Counted from the stretch's first letter, positions 7,632-17,833 are shown. The stretch is 64,000 nucleotides of DNA from Gloeocapsopsis dulcis (GCF_032163395.1 NZ_CP119968.1:1287501-1351500), one strand, 5' to 3'. Notes: generated from the sequence alone by a model not told the origin. Made by a program: numbers and translations.

Positions 7632-8936
7632 CTATTCTTCCGCACATGCTTTTTTGAGCGATCGCACAACATTTTTATAGCCATTAAATTCTGCAAGCAT
7701 CAAAGCAGTGTAACCTGCGGTATTCTTTAACGTGACATCTGCGCCTGCTTTGAGTAGTATTTCTACAGCATCAGTAAAACCTCGATGTGCTGCCCACATC
7801 AATGCGGTTGCATGATATTTATCTTGTAAATTGACCTGTGCTCCAGATTTAAGTAAGCACTCGATGACCTCAATGTGATTTCGATCTGCGGCTTTCATCA
7901 ATGCAGTTTTTCCATCATCGGCGGGTAAATTGGGGTCAGCACCGTAGTTAAGTAATAGTTGGACTGTATCGGCATGTCCTTGAGTTGCGGCAAGTGTTAG
8001 AGGTGTTTCACCTAAATTTGTGGTATTGAGTAGATTTTTATCTGAAATACGTGCTTGTAACAAGGCACTAATAATTGGGCTATGTCCATGTAATACTGCA
8101 ACCATCAAAGGTGTATCGCCTAGACGATTTTTAGCTTCTACATCAGCACCACAACTCAGCAAAAGCTGGACAACTTCGGTATGTCCTTCAACAACGGCTA
8201 AGTGGAGTGGCGTTTCTCCGTCTTGATCTTTGGCATTAATTTCAGCACCAGCATCGAGTAATGCTGAAGCGATCGCACTATAACCTCCTGCGGCTGCGGC
8301 TGCTAACGGACTACCACCCTCAATATTTTGCAAATTTGCATCTGCCCCTGCGTGTAGCAGCGCTTCTACAACCTCGGTTGCACCAATATCGATAGCCTGC
8401 ATTAATATTGTCTCGCCTTGCTCATCTTGGAGATTAACATCGAGTGTTCTAGACGCTAGTAGGGCTTGGACTACATTAAAGTGCTGTTGCTGCACGGCAA
8501 GCTTGAGGGCAGTATCATCATCTTGATCGCGGATATCAGTCTTAGCGCCAGCATTTAGTAACACACGCACTATATTTGTATAACCTTTGAGCGCGGCAAT
8601 CATCAGTGCAGTGCTACCATCTTCATTAATTGCATTCACATCCGCACCGTGCGCTAGCAAAGTTTGGACAATATCCAGTTGATTTGCCGCTGCTGCTAAC
8701 ATCAGTGGTGTTAAACTGTAAAGCTTTCTTGGGCGATTAACATCAGCCCCGTTAACAATTAGCAGTCGCGCAATTTCGGTATAGCCGCGTTGGGCAGCAA
8801 ACATCAAGGCGGTTGTACCATCGGCATTACTAGCATTCACACTTGCACCCGCACTCAGGAGTGCATAGACTTGTTGAATGTCACCACTTTTAACCGCCCT
8901 GATTAATGAGATGTCTTTTGTTGCAGTCATGTTCAA
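7632..8936 (-). CDS. Ankyrin-repeat protein, 434 aa
   Basis: The protein is built almost wholly from about 13 consecutive 33-residue ankyrin repeats, each with the TALMxAAxxGxxxIVxxLLxxGADVN consensus. Only short caps lie outside the repeats. There is no signal peptide, membrane segment or enzymatic domain. Ankyrin arrays are protein-binding scaffolds and no partner is apparent here. The repeat units differ enough at the DNA level to argue against recent expansion. The neighbouring genes on both sides point the other way, so it is probably a single-gene transcript. Confidence 0.93.
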   Translation of the reverse strand: MNMTATKDISLIRAVKSGDIQQVYALLSAGASVNASNADGTTALMFAAQRGYTEIARLLIVNGADVNRPRKLYSLTPLMLAAAANQLDIVQTLLAHGADVNAINEDGSTALMIAALKGYTNIVRVLLNAGAKTDIRDQDDDTALKLAVQQQHFNVVQALLASRTLDVNLQDEQGETILMQAIDIGATEVVEALLHAGADANLQNIEGGSPLAAAAAGGYSAIASALLDAGAEINAKDQDGETPLHLAVVEGHTEVVQLLLSCGADVEAKNRLGDTPLMVAVLHGHSPIISALLQARISDKNLLNTTNLGETPLTLAATQGHADTVQLLLNYGADPNLPADDGKTALMKAADRNHIEVIECLLKSGAQVNLQDKYHATALMWAAHRGFTDAVEILLKAGADVTLKNTAGYTALMLAEFNGYKNVVRSLKKACAEE

Positions 8937-9163
8937 GCATCATCTCATTAAAGGCATTGCTAGTGTATCGCTAAATGCAACTTTTGAATAGACGAACAAT
9001 GAAACTCAGTAGATTGAAGACTGGGTAGTGGGAAATCTTCTTCTCAATTACCAATTACCCATCACCAGTTACCACTACAGGATTGGGATAAATTACTCAT
9101 TGGTCAAATTTCTAAAACACTTTATGCTAAGTTTTATCAAGATTATTAACAGAAGAGAACACG

Positions 9164-9628
9164 ATGGAACTTTCACAGGAAGTTAAATTTTGGTTAAATT
9201 TCATCCACCCCGTTTTGATGTGGGGCTTACTCGCAGCTTCATTTTATGCCCTGTATTTGGGCGTACAAGTAAGACGGACACGCTACGCCGAGGGTGAAGT
9301 CAAAAAAGAGTTAATTAAAGGTAAATACAACGTTAAACATTATCAAATTGGTTCGGTCATCTTAGCGCTCATGGTGATAGGTACACTAGTAGCGATGGGT
9401 GTCACCTACATCAACAATCAAAAGCTATTTCTTGGACCTCACCTGTTAGTAGGACTAGGTATGACAGGAATGATTGCAGTTTCCGCTAGTCTCTCACCAT
9501 TCATGCAAAAAGGTCAAAACTGGGCACGTTACACCCACATTATTTTAAATTCTGCCTTATTAGCGTTGTTCAGTTGGCAAGCAGTTAGCGGCATACAAAT
9601 TATCCAAAACATCCTTAGCAAGCGATAA
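9164..9628 (+). CDS. DUF4079 membrane protein, 154 aa
   Basis: Four hydrophobic segments are visible, near residues 14-32, 60-80, 90-110 and 124-145. Histidines sit at or near the membrane segments (FIHPVLMW, GPHLLVG, YTHIILN). This pattern matches the DUF4079 family of cyanobacteria and plants, a cytochrome b561-like fold possibly able to bind heme. The heme role is an inference. The ATG is preceded by AGAAGAGA. It stands alone between the ankyrin gene and a convergent DUF1997 gene. Confidence 0.82.
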   Translation: MELSQEVKFWLNFIHPVLMWGLLAASFYALYLGVQVRRTRYAEGEVKKELIKGKYNVKHYQIGSVILALMVIGTLVAMGVTYINNQKLFLGPHLLVGLGMTGMIAVSASLSPFMQKGQNWARYTHIILNSALLALFSWQAVSGIQIIQNILSKR

Positions 9629-9711
9629 GTAGAATTTTACTACCTTCGATGTGAAGTCTCAAATCCTTAGTTCTCAACATATAAATAAAGCTGATGTAAT
9701 TAGTCCTGCAT

Positions 9712-9795
9712 AGTGAAGGGTAATATCCACCAACGTTTACCCTTTACCGCCGTTCCGCCTGGGAAACACAGGCGGCGTGCGACGGCTTCACCAAT
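9712..9795. repeat. Dispersed intergenic repeat with GC-rich hairpin
   Basis: Within an AT-rich gap is a GC-rich palindromic core where CCGCCTG pairs with CAGGCGG around GGAAACA, extended by outer CCG/CGG pairing. It is flanked by tracts resembling 'caccaattacc'. Its look is that of small dispersed cyanobacterial repeats, but only one copy of this variant is in the window. Confidence 0.4.
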
Positions 9796-9823
9796 TACCA
9801 ACCAAAACAATTTATATCTCACT

Positions 9824-10486
9824 TCAAGTTGCCCGTTTTGATTTTGTTGGCACAGGTAAACCCAGCGACTTATGAAAATCTTCTTGAACCTTATGGGTTA
9901 GACGCCGCGAAACTTGTTTGACGACGTTGTTTAGTAGGCGCTCGCCTGTATTTTGAATGAGTGATTTTGGTATACGTTGAACAAACTTCGGAAAATGCAC
10001 TGCAACTGCCAAATCTAGCTTCCATTCCACGCGTGTCATTGTCTTTGTATTGGGCGCGGGGGCTGTTTCTACAAGTTCCATGATTGCTTGGAAGTCTACA
10101 TCATAGCCAGGGGCAGTGTAGTTTGGCACTGGAATTGTCTCAATCCGATAAATTCCTTCGTTTGGAGGCAAAAGTTCTAAGCCAACCTTGGGTTCTACTT
10201 CATAACCAAACGAGCCGATACGACCAATTGTTAATGCATAAGCATTTTCCCTGACGGGTTCTACTCTCATTGGCTGGGCACAGCGACAAAACCAGCCTTG
10301 ATGAGCATTAAGATAGTTCGCGACTGTACCAGCAGAGGCAGACATTTCCATGCAGTCAGTAAACTTTCCATGAAAGCGTATTGGTGAATCAGTATGTGAA
10401 TAGTCACCTTCTGCTAGCGTTGATGGTGCATCCCAATGCACTTGCCCATTTCTAGTAGATTTATATTCACCATTGCTCGACAGCAT
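9824..10486 (-). CDS. DUF1997 family protein, 220 aa
   Basis: Full-length member of the cyanobacterial and plastid DUF1997 family. The central region has the family's alternating strands: IRFHGKFTDCMEM, then YLNAHQGWFCRCAQPMRVEP and YALTIGRIGSFGYEVEPKVGLEL. A basic amphipathic C-terminus with QRIPKSLIQNTGERLLNNVVKQVSRRLTHKVQEDFH follows. The fold resembles lipid-binding START/polyketide-cyclase proteins, but no function is established. There are no membrane segments. Confidence 0.82.
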   Translation of the reverse strand: MLSSNGEYKSTRNGQVHWDAPSTLAEGDYSHTDSPIRFHGKFTDCMEMSASAGTVANYLNAHQGWFCRCAQPMRVEPVRENAYALTIGRIGSFGYEVEPKVGLELLPPNEGIYRIETIPVPNYTAPGYDVDFQAIMELVETAPAPNTKTMTRVEWKLDLAVAVHFPKFVQRIPKSLIQNTGERLLNNVVKQVSRRLTHKVQEDFHKSLGLPVPTKSKRAT

Positions 10487-10654
10487 AAATGCATCCTTTG
10501 TGATTTGACTTATGTATTTAGGATTCCCAAGTCAGCCTTAGAGTTTCTCTGCCATTGTGCAGCTTATATCAAGGTTTATCAAAACTACAATTGAGATCGA
10601 GGGTTAGTTAAACACGCTCGAAAAATTGTTCGTTTATTCAGCATAAGCTTTAAA

Positions 10655-11314
10655 ATGAAAGCATTTGTAGCAGGGGCAACAGGCGAGACAGGTCGCAGAA
10701 TTGTCCAAGAGTTAGTCAAAAGAAACATTCCTGTGCGAGCCTTAGTTCGTAATATCGAGTCAGCTAAAGCAATCTTACCGGCTGAGGCTGAGTTGGTAGT
10801 AGGTGATGTTTTGCAACCAGATAGTCTCCGTGCTGCGGTAGGAGACAGCACCGTATTACTCTGTGCAACCGGAGCTAAACCGAGTTTTGACCCCACTGGA
10901 CCTTACAAAGTAGACTACGAAGGAACAAAGAATTTAATTGATGTTGCTAAGGCTAAAGGCATAGAGCATTTCGTTTTTGTTTCTTCCTTGTGTACTTCTC
11001 AACTGTTTCATCCTCTAAATTTGTTCTGGCTGATCTTGGTGTGGAAAAAGCAGGCGGAGGAGTATCTCCAAAAAAGTGGTCTTACCTATACTATCGTCCG
11101 ACCAGGCGGATTGAAAAATGACGACAACTCTAATCCAATTGTCATGTCTGCTGCAGATACGTTATTTGATGGTAGTATTCCACGCACCAAAGTAGCACAG
11201 GTATGCGTTGAGGCGCTGTTTAATCCTGAATCAAAAAATAAAGTTGTGGAGATTGTTGCTAAGCCAGAAGCCTCAGCAAAAAGCTTTCAAGAACTCTTTG
11301 CGAGTGTTAGTTGA
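10655..11314 (+). CDS. Atypical SDR (NAD(P)-binding, Ycf39/Tic62-like)
   Basis: The N-terminus MKAFVAGATGETGRRIVQEL carries the atypical SDR glycine motif GATGxTG. Further on, GDVLQPDSLRAAV, EGTKNLIDVAKAKGIEHFVFVSSL and YTIVRPGGL are typical of SDR_a5/NmrA-like proteins. The 219-residue length fits the group. Relatives act as nucleotide-sensing or chlorophyll/quinone-pathway helpers, so the substrate cannot be set. No operon partner is evident; the next gene starts 104 bp downstream. Confidence 0.85.
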   Translation: MKAFVAGATGETGRRIVQELVKRNIPVRALVRNIESAKAILPAEAELVVGDVLQPDSLRAAVGDSTVLLCATGAKPSFDPTGPYKVDYEGTKNLIDVAKAKGIEHFVFVSSLCTSQLFHPLNLFWLILVWKKQAEEYLQKSGLTYTIVRPGGLKNDDNSNPIVMSAADTLFDGSIPRTKVAQVCVEALFNPESKNKVVEIVAKPEASAKSFQELFASVS

Positions 11315-11418
11315 AGCTATTTTGTCAAATTTGAGGAACATGAAGCAAGCGATCCTCCTCTGAACTTTAATGTAAGGGTGGTTTTTACTGCCCTCCATTT
11401 TCTTTTCGTTGATTTTTT

Positions 11419-12075
11419 GTGCAAATGCGTAAGTCTTGGAAACGTCTAATTGCCAGCAGTACTGCCGTTCTAGCACTAGGTTATTTAGTACATCATCGAC
11501 AGCCTGAAGTGAAGCGATCGCTTAAAATTGATTCCACGACAGGTCATCTTCCACCATTAGTCATGGATGGTGGCGATCCCTACATTCGTGCTTTGATGCG
11601 TACAATATCGGCAAGTGAATCTAATCACTCGCAGCCCTACACGATTCTTTATGGAGGTCAGCACGTTAAAGACCTGAGCAGTCATCCAGAGCAATGTATC
11701 ACAATTGTCACAGGTCCAAATCGAGGTAACTGTTCTACTGCAGCTGGTCGTTATCAAATGCTTAACATAACCTGGAAAGAAAAAGCACAACGATATCATC
11801 CTCAGCCGCCAGGCTTGATGTTTTGGCACTCATATAGCTTCCAGCCAGAATTTCAAGATGCTGTTGTTTACGCTTGGTTAAGTGATCGCCAAGCTTGGGG
11901 AACTGACATTGCTGCATTACTACGTCAAGGAAACCTAGACCGCGTACTCAGACTCCTTTCCCCTACTTGGACAAGCCTAGGCTACGGTATTGAAGACAAT
12001 TTAATGACACAGCACTTACCCCAGGTGTATCAAAAGATGCTGCAGGAAGAGTTAAAAGCTATTGCGCAAATATAG
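11419..12075 (+). CDS. Lambda-lysozyme-like muramidase (GH104 family)
   Basis: After a short hydrophobic N-terminus (SSTAVLALGYLVHH), the domain from ~residue 50 matches phage lambda endolysin-type transglycosylases: RALMRTISASESN with the catalytic Glu, YTILYGG, STAAGRYQMLNITW and FQDAVVYAWLSDR. Expected action is cleavage of peptidoglycan glycan strands in the periplasm, with the N-terminus serving as signal or anchor. The start could be GTG 11419 or ATG 11425. It is a chromosomal cyanobacterial form; no other phage genes are nearby. Confidence 0.82.
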   Translation: MQMRKSWKRLIASSTAVLALGYLVHHRQPEVKRSLKIDSTTGHLPPLVMDGGDPYIRALMRTISASESNHSQPYTILYGGQHVKDLSSHPEQCITIVTGPNRGNCSTAAGRYQMLNITWKEKAQRYHPQPPGLMFWHSYSFQPEFQDAVVYAWLSDRQAWGTDIAALLRQGNLDRVLRLLSPTWTSLGYGIEDNLMTQHLPQVYQKMLQEELKAIAQI

Positions 12076-12116
12076 CAGGAGTCAGAAGGTTAATACAAAT
12101 TAAATACCAAATGCTG

Positions 12117-12146
12117 AAAAAGCGCCCCCGATAGAGGAGGCGCTTT
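12117..12146 (-). terminator. Bidirectional intrinsic terminator between the lysozyme-like gene and psbA
   Basis: AAAGCGCC (12119-12126) pairs with GGCGCTTT (12139-12146). On the minus strand a run of five Ts follows the stem, as expected for psbA. On the plus strand it can also serve the lysozyme-like gene. Confidence 0.75.
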
Positions 12147-12174
12147 AATTTTAGTTAAGCTTCAAGATAAAGAA

Positions 12175-13257
12175 TTAACCGTTGATGCTAGGAGCAGTAA
12201 GAGCAACAGGAATCGCATCTCCCGCAGCCAAGTCGAGTGGGAAGTTGTGAGCATTGCGCTCGTGCATCACTTCCATCCCCAAGTTAGCGCGGTTGAGCAC
12301 ATCTGCCCAAGTGCCAATCACGCGACCTTGCGAGTCAATCACTGACTGGTTGAAGTTGAACCCGTTGAGGTTGAACGCCATCGTGCTGATGCCCAACGAT
12401 GTGAACCAAATGCCCACTACTGGCCATGCTGCTAAGAAGAAGTGTAACGCACGGCTGTTGTTGAAGCTGGCATATTGGAAGATCAGACGTCCAAAGTAAC
12501 CGTGTGCCGCTACGATGTTGTATGTTTCTTCTTCTTGTCCAAATTTGTAGCCGTAGTTTTGGCTTTCGCTTTCGCTTGTTTCACGCACTAACGAGCTTGT
12601 TACCAATGAACCGTGCATCGCACTGAACAGTGCCCCACCGAATACCCCTGCTACTCCTAACTGGTGGAATGGGTGCATCAGGATGTTGTGCTCTGCTTGG
12701 AACACTAACATGAAGTTGAATGTCCCGCTGATGCCCAATGGCATGCCATCGCTGAATGAACCTTGTCCAATTGGGTAGATCAAGAATACTGCTGTTGCTG
12801 CTGCAACGGGTGCTGAGTAGGCTACGGCAATCCACGGCCGCATACCTAGGCGGTAGGATAATTCCCACTCTCTTCCCATGTAGCAGAATACTCCAATCAA
12901 GAAGTGGAAGATCACTAATTGATATGGTCCACCGTTGTAGAGCCACTCATCTAATGATGCTGCTTCCCAAATTGGGTAGAAGTGTAGTCCGATCGCGTTT
13001 GATGATGGTACTACTGCTCCACTGATGATGTTGTTGCCGTAGATTAATGAACCTGCTACTGGTTCGCGGATGCCGTCGATGTCTACGGGGGGTGCTGCTA
13101 TGAAGGCGATGATGAAGCAGGTTGTTGCTGCTAGTAGCGTTGGGATCATTAACACGCCAAACCAGCCTACGTATAGCCGGTTATCTGTTGATGTTACCCA
13201 GTTGCAAAACCGCTCCCACAATGATGCGCTTTCGCGTCTTTGTAGAGTTGTTGTCAT
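12175..13257 (-). CDS. psbA: Photosystem II reaction centre protein D1 (E130 form)
   Basis: A 360-residue D1 protein starting [20 protein letters not shown]; the ten codons upstream in the same frame are not part of the family. All landmarks are visible: five membrane helices, the [20 protein letters not shown] luminal region, D170 in [10 protein letters not shown], the QB-site region and the C-terminus [13 protein letters not shown] followed by a 16-residue extension that CtpA removes after A344. Residue 130 is Glu ([11 protein letters not shown]). In cyanobacteria with several psbA copies, E130 marks the high-light type and Q130 the low-light type. D1 binds the redox cofactors and the Mn cluster of photosystem II. 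Confidence 0.98.
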   Translation of the reverse strand: MTTTLQRRESASLWERFCNWVTSTDNRLYVGWFGVLMIPTLLAATTCFIIAFIAAPPVDIDGIREPVAGSLIYGNNIISGAVVPSSNAIGLHFYPIWEAASLDEWLYNGGPYQLVIFHFLIGVFCYMGREWELSYRLGMRPWIAVAYSAPVAAATAVFLIYPIGQGSFSDGMPLGISGTFNFMLVFQAEHNILMHPFHQLGVAGVFGGALFSAMHGSLVTSSLVRETSESESQNYGYKFGQEEETYNIVAAHGYFGRLIFQYASFNNSRALHFFLAAWPVVGIWFTSLGISTMAFNLNGFNFNQSVIDSQGRVIGTWADVLNRANLGMEVMHERNAHNFPLDLAAGDAIPVALTAPSING

Positions 13258-13416
13258 TCTATGATTGCTTTTTTTGTTTAAACTCAAAAAGGTTAGATAT
13301 ACTACCTTATTTCTTAGCTTAAATGCTTCGTTGAGATTTGTAAATCAATTAATCATAAGCCTTGCTTATAAATAGCTAAAAGCTAAGTGCTAATAGCTAA
13401 TAGCTTTGTTGATACA

Positions 13417-13773
<357 letters not shown>

Positions 13774-13826
13774 CTACCTTTAATTCTGCTAGAGATTTTA
13801 GAGGGTTATTGTTCAGGAATAAACTG

Positions 13827-15347
13827 ATGTTAGCGCGGGTTTGGAGTGCATCAATTGTCGGCATTGATGCTTTAAAGGTAGGTGTAGAAATCGATGTAGC
13901 AGGTGGACTACCAGGAATTGTTGTTGTAGGACTACCTGACACAGCAGTACAAGAATCGCGAGAAAGAGTGAAAACAGCACTTAAGAACGCTGGATATGCT
14001 TTTCCCATGCGTAAAATTGTGATTAATCTGACACCTGCCGATGTACGTAAGGAGGGTCCTAGCTTTGATTTACCAATTAGTGTTGGTATATTAGCGGCAT
14101 CTGAGCAAGTCAGTGCTCAGCTTTTGGGAGACTACCTTTTTTTAGGTGAAGTCTCGCTTGACGGTTCGCTGCGCCCTATTGCTGGGGTATTACCCATCGC
14201 AGCGGCTGCACGTCAACTAGGTATTGTAGGTTTAGTTGTTCCTGCTGATAATGCCCAAGAAGCTGCACTCATCAAAGATTTGGCAGTATATGGTTTTAAG
14301 CATTTATCTGAAGTCTCTAATTTTCTCAATAATCCGCAACGCTATCAGCCAGTGCAGAGTAATGTACAACAGTTGAGTAAGACGCGCTCATACAGCGGAG
14401 ACTTAAAAGATGTTAAGGGTCAAGCTCATGCACGCAGGGCGCTAGAAATTGCCGCAGCAGGGGGACATAACTTAATTTTTGTGGGACCACCAGGTAGTGG
14501 AAAAACAATGCTGGCTCGCCGTTTACCAGGAATTCTACCACCATTGAGTTTTGCGGAAGCTTTGGAAGCAACACAAATTTACTCAGTTGCTGGGTTACTA
14601 AAAAATCATGGTTCTTTGGTTAGCGATCGCCCGTTTCGTAGTCCACATCATTCGGCTTCTGGTCCCTCACTTGTCGGTGGTGGTAGTTTTCCTCGTCCTG
14701 GAGAAATTTCACTCGCGCATCATGGTGTCCTGTTTCTAGATGAGCTAACAGAATTCAAACGTGATGTCTTAGAATTCTTGCGCCAGCCGCTGGAAGATGG
14801 TTACGTGAGTGTATCGCGGACGCGGCAATCTGTTGTGTTTCCAGCACAATTTACCTTAGTTGCGAGTACAAATCCTTGTCCATGTGGTTATTATGGCGAC
14901 TCAATTCAAGCGTGTACTTGTTCGCCACGCCAAAGAGAGCAATACTGGGCAAAACTTTCGGGTCCTTTGATGGATCGAATTGATTTACAAGTTGCTGTGA
15001 ATCGCTTAAAGCCAGAAGAAATTACGCAACAGTCTACTGGAGAAACCTCAAATAGTGTGCGACAAAGAGTACAAGCCGCACGCGATCGCGCGCTACAACG
15101 CTTCAATTCAGAAATTCGTTGTAATGCTGCTATGCAAAGTAGTCACCTCAGAACTTGGTGTCAATTAGATGCAAATACGTGTAAGTTACTTGAAGGAGCA
15201 ATTAGAAAGTTAGGCTTATCCGCACGGGCGAGCGATCGCATTCTCAAAGTTGCTCGGACAATTGCTGATTTAGCTGGCGACGAAGATTTGCAAGTTTATC
15301 ATGTTGCGGAGGCAATTCAGTATCGTACTATCGATAGAATGCAGTAA
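13827..15347 (+). CDS. YifB/ComM-family Mg-chelatase-like AAA+ ATPase
   Basis: The start MLARVWSASIVGIDALKVGVEID is the usual family N-terminus, so I prefer ATG 13827 over an upstream TTG (13809). The N-terminal ChlI-like domain is followed by the ATPase core with Walker A GPPGSGKT, the FRSPHHSASGPSLVGGG block, Walker B VLFLDEL and an NPCPCGYYGD..CTCSPRQ cysteine cluster, then a helical lid. The best-studied relative, ComM, is a helicase promoting branch migration during natural transformation. The window also carries dprA, so DNA uptake is a plausible context. Confidence 0.93.
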   Translation: MLARVWSASIVGIDALKVGVEIDVAGGLPGIVVVGLPDTAVQESRERVKTALKNAGYAFPMRKIVINLTPADVRKEGPSFDLPISVGILAASEQVSAQLLGDYLFLGEVSLDGSLRPIAGVLPIAAAARQLGIVGLVVPADNAQEAALIKDLAVYGFKHLSEVSNFLNNPQRYQPVQSNVQQLSKTRSYSGDLKDVKGQAHARRALEIAAAGGHNLIFVGPPGSGKTMLARRLPGILPPLSFAEALEATQIYSVAGLLKNHGSLVSDRPFRSPHHSASGPSLVGGGSFPRPGEISLAHHGVLFLDELTEFKRDVLEFLRQPLEDGYVSVSRTRQSVVFPAQFTLVASTNPCPCGYYGDSIQACTCSPRQREQYWAKLSGPLMDRIDLQVAVNRLKPEEITQQSTGETSNSVRQRVQAARDRALQRFNSEIRCNAAMQSSHLRTWCQLDANTCKLLEGAIRKLGLSARASDRILKVARTIADLAGDEDLQVYHVAEAIQYRTIDRMQ

Positions 15348-15394
15348 ATATTATAAAACACTGTTTACTTAACATTTTTTCCAGAATAAATATT

Positions 15395-15937
15395 TTAACT
15401 AGCACGCTGATGTAACCAAGTGACAATTTGTGCCATTTGTTTTTTTAACTGATTAATTTCTCCTTGCATTTTTGCAATTTTTTCAGTTAAAATTTGCACC
15501 TCGCTCATCTCTGTGCTTTCTAGAGGTTGGATAACAGTAAGATTAACGGATTTACGTGGTAATTTTGCCTTGTGCATTGCTGACTTAATTGCTGCAACTA
15601 ACTGTTTTTGTTCAAAGGGCTTAGAAATAAACTCAAAATATTCAAACGGTTCCTGGATTTTTTCTATTACCTCTTCCTTTCGTCCAGACATTAAAACCAG
15701 AGGAGTTTTTTGCCAAATATGATTTCGTTGAATTTCTTGAAAGACTTCCCATCCACTAAGTTTAGGTAAAAGAAAATCTAGCATAATTAAGCTGAGAGAT
15801 TCTTGGGAAATTACTTTTAAACCTTCTACACCGTCTTTAGCTTCCAAAACCTCGAAATTGCCAGGTGGTAACATCTCTTTAACTCGCGATCTGATCACCC
15901 GACTATCATCAACAACCAGTATTTTATTACTTCCCAC
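15395..15937 (-). CDS. Response regulator with C-terminal coiled coil
   Basis: A REC domain occupies residues 1-122: acidic pocket VVDD near residue 11, the phosphoacceptor Asp in LIMLDFLLPKLSGW, and the switch Lys in FISKPFEQKQ. After a linker, residues ~140-172 form a heptad-rich helix (VQILTEKIAKMQGEINQLKKQMAQI) predicted to be a coiled coil. No DNA-binding or enzymatic output domain is present, so it probably works through protein contacts. It is convergent with the YifB-type gene, and no cognate kinase is adjacent. Confidence 0.9.
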   Translation of the reverse strand: MGSNKILVVDDSRVIRSRVKEMLPPGNFEVLEAKDGVEGLKVISQESLSLIMLDFLLPKLSGWEVFQEIQRNHIWQKTPLVLMSGRKEEVIEKIQEPFEYFEFISKPFEQKQLVAAIKSAMHKAKLPRKSVNLTVIQPLESTEMSEVQILTEKIAKMQGEINQLKKQMAQIVTWLHQRAS

Positions 15938-16431
15938 AGCGACGACTCCCTTAAGTAAAAATAGAAGTTAATACATAGTAAACCTACCGAGTAATTATAA
16001 ATTACACGGTCTTGATACAAGCGATAAAAAATATTAAAACAAGCAATTACCTATTTTGGTGCTTGGGTTATTTAACACCATCAATTAAGATATAGAAATT
16101 GCTGATATAGCATTTGTCTGATAACTTATAATGATAACGTTATAGAATAAAATTAACGCTGCTACCTAGTTCAGTTCAAGGGAAATTTTACCGATAACTA
16201 CACGAAGTTACTTTGAGTCAATGAATGATTTAAGTGGATCTACGGTAGTTATAATTTAGCTTAATTTAGTTCGATAAGTTTCCCTGCTAAAAGCAATATT
16301 GCTTAAGTGAGTAAGTCAATCATTGTCAACCTATAGCCGTCTTTTGCTATCGAGCATGGGCAGGCAAGATACCTACAATACATTTAATATTTAACGAGAG
16401 TTAACCTACTTACAATCTTTGCTAAATAACT
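15938..16431. other. Intergenic region upstream of lipA, no gene seen
   Basis: This 494-bp AT-rich gap lies between divergent genes. I found no convincing reading frame or RNA gene. It contains a 10-bp palindrome ATAACGTTAT at 16134-16143 and, near 16360, a fragment (GGGCAGGCAAGATACC) related to a dispersed repeat seen elsewhere in the window. Promoters for both flanking genes should lie here. Confidence 0.5.
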
Positions 16432-17328
16432 ATGGCTAAATCCTCTGCTTCTGAACGCAAGCTTGAACTTACAGTACCAACATGGGTACGCCGTCCGATT
16501 GGTAAAGCAAGTGAACTTTCCACAGTTCAAAAAATTATTAAGCAACGTCAAATTCATACTATTTGCGAAGAAGGACGCTGTCCTAATCGGGGTGAGTGTT
16601 ATGCGCAGAAAACAGCATCGTTTCTTTTGATGGGACCAGTATGCACTAGATCTTGTGCGTTTTGTCAAGTAGACAAAGGTCATGCACCAATGCCGTTAGA
16701 TGCTGACGAACCCCGCAAGGTAGCAGAAGCAGTAAAGTTATTAGGATTGCGTTATGTAGTGCTTACTTCGGTAGCGCGTGATGATTTACCCGATCAAGGT
16801 GCAAGTTGGTTTGTGAAAACGATGGCAGCGATTCGGGAAAATAACCCTGAAACACAAATTGAGGTGCTGACAGCAGATTTTTGGGGCGGTATCCAAGAAG
16901 CAGGACAACGCAATCGCATTACTATAGTCGTCAAAGCAAAACCAGCGTGTTATAACCACAATATTGAGACAGTCCGTCGCTTACAAGGACCTGTACGCCG
17001 TGGTGCCAAATACGAGCGATCGCTACGAGTTCTCCAAGTTGTTAAAGAAATTGATGCAACAATTCCCACAAAATCTGGTTTAATGCTAGGACACGGCGAA
17101 ACCGAAACTGAAGTTGTGGAAACAATGACAGACTTACGCGCAGTAGGATGCGATCGCCTCACCATTGGTCAATATCTGCGCCCTTCTTTAGAACACCTCC
17201 CAGTGCAAAAATACTGGACACCTGAAGAATTCGAGCATTTAGGTGCGATCGCCCGCGAAATCGGTTTTACTCATGTTCGCTCTGGTCCTTTAGTACGCAG
17301 TTCCTATCATGCAGGAGAAGAGATATGA
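16432..17328 (+). CDS. lipA: Lipoyl synthase
   Basis: A 298-residue radical-SAM enzyme that inserts two sulfurs into octanoyl chains to form lipoate. The auxiliary [4Fe-4S] cluster cysteines are C45, C50 and C56 in [12 protein letters not shown]. The radical-SAM cysteines are C71, C75 and C78 in CTRSCAFC. The conserved RSSY motif near the C-terminus supplies the serine ligand of the auxiliary cluster. The product serves 2-oxoacid dehydrogenases and the glycine cleavage system. A dispersed repeat begins immediately at the stop codon. Confidence 0.97.
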   Translation: MAKSSASERKLELTVPTWVRRPIGKASELSTVQKIIKQRQIHTICEEGRCPNRGECYAQKTASFLLMGPVCTRSCAFCQVDKGHAPMPLDADEPRKVAEAVKLLGLRYVVLTSVARDDLPDQGASWFVKTMAAIRENNPETQIEVLTADFWGGIQEAGQRNRITIVVKAKPACYNHNIETVRRLQGPVRRGAKYERSLRVLQVVKEIDATIPTKSGLMLGHGETETEVVETMTDLRAVGCDRLTIGQYLRPSLEHLPVQKYWTPEEFEHLGAIAREIGFTHVRSGPLVRSSYHAGEEI

Positions 17329-17396
17329 GCTATGAGTGTTGAGTTATGAGTTATGAGTTAAGAAAATTCTAATGCCTCCGGCACGCTGCGCGAACA
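17326..17396. repeat. Dispersed repeat, copy 1 (TGAGTTA tracts plus GCCTCCGGCACGC core)
   Basis: Short iterations of GAGTTATGAGTT lead into AAGAAAATTCT and then the core GCCTCCGGCACGC followed by GCGAAC. The same ordered modules occur at 48680-48754. The repeat starts within the lipA stop region. Simple heptamer iterations of this sort are common between cyanobacterial genes. Confidence 0.7.
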
Positions 17397-17546
17397 GGTC
17401 AAAACTACTCACTCACCCCTCACCCCGGACTTCGTCCCGCCTCGCTAACACTCCTCACTCCTTTACAAATATTTCTAGAGAAATCTACTCAAAGAAACCA
17501 ATCTTTGGTATTTCTTAATAAGTTACACTATTAGGAGTTGAATCTT

Positions 17547-17684
17547 ATGACTTCTCAAGCTACCAAAGATGCCACGATTAAGACAAGTAATCCTCCCTAT
17601 CCATACCGGACTATCATTTCCCTTGTCTTACTAGTAGGCAACTTCTTAATTGCTGCAATTTATTTCCGCATCATTAATCCTTAA
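17547..17684 (+). CDS. 45-residue single-pass membrane protein
   Basis: An ATG behind a TAGGAG site opens a 45-codon frame. Residues 1-20 are polar and proline-ended (NPPYPYRT), residues 22-40 form one hydrophobic helix (IISLVLLVGNFLIAAIYF), and the C-terminus is short. The design is that of small thylakoid subunits or assembly factors. It recalls the cyanobacterial proteins annotated as the photosystem II assembly protein Psb35, but I cannot confirm that match by eye. It is flanked by a repeat on the left and a convergent permease on the right. Confidence 0.7.
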   Translation: MTSQATKDATIKTSNPPYPYRTIISLVLLVGNFLIAAIYFRIINP

Positions 17685-17833
17685 TTTCAGTTGCAGATTG
17701 CACGCATGAGATCTTGAGGGTTAGGGAGCTAGTTTTATGTCAGGTGACTACCATTGCCATAAACTAGCGTTGTTAGGTGTTAGAGGTAGAATAACTGTCT
17801 TTCCGCTAGCTCTTGACCCTTAACCCCATAGAT

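Noticed and set aside
7632..8936. Recent tandem expansion of ankyrin repeats
   Set aside because: Repeat units keep the protein consensus but differ widely at the DNA level, so the array is old.
12254..13322. Plus- and minus-strand frames overlapping psbA
   Set aside because: They are shadows of the highly constrained psbA sequence.
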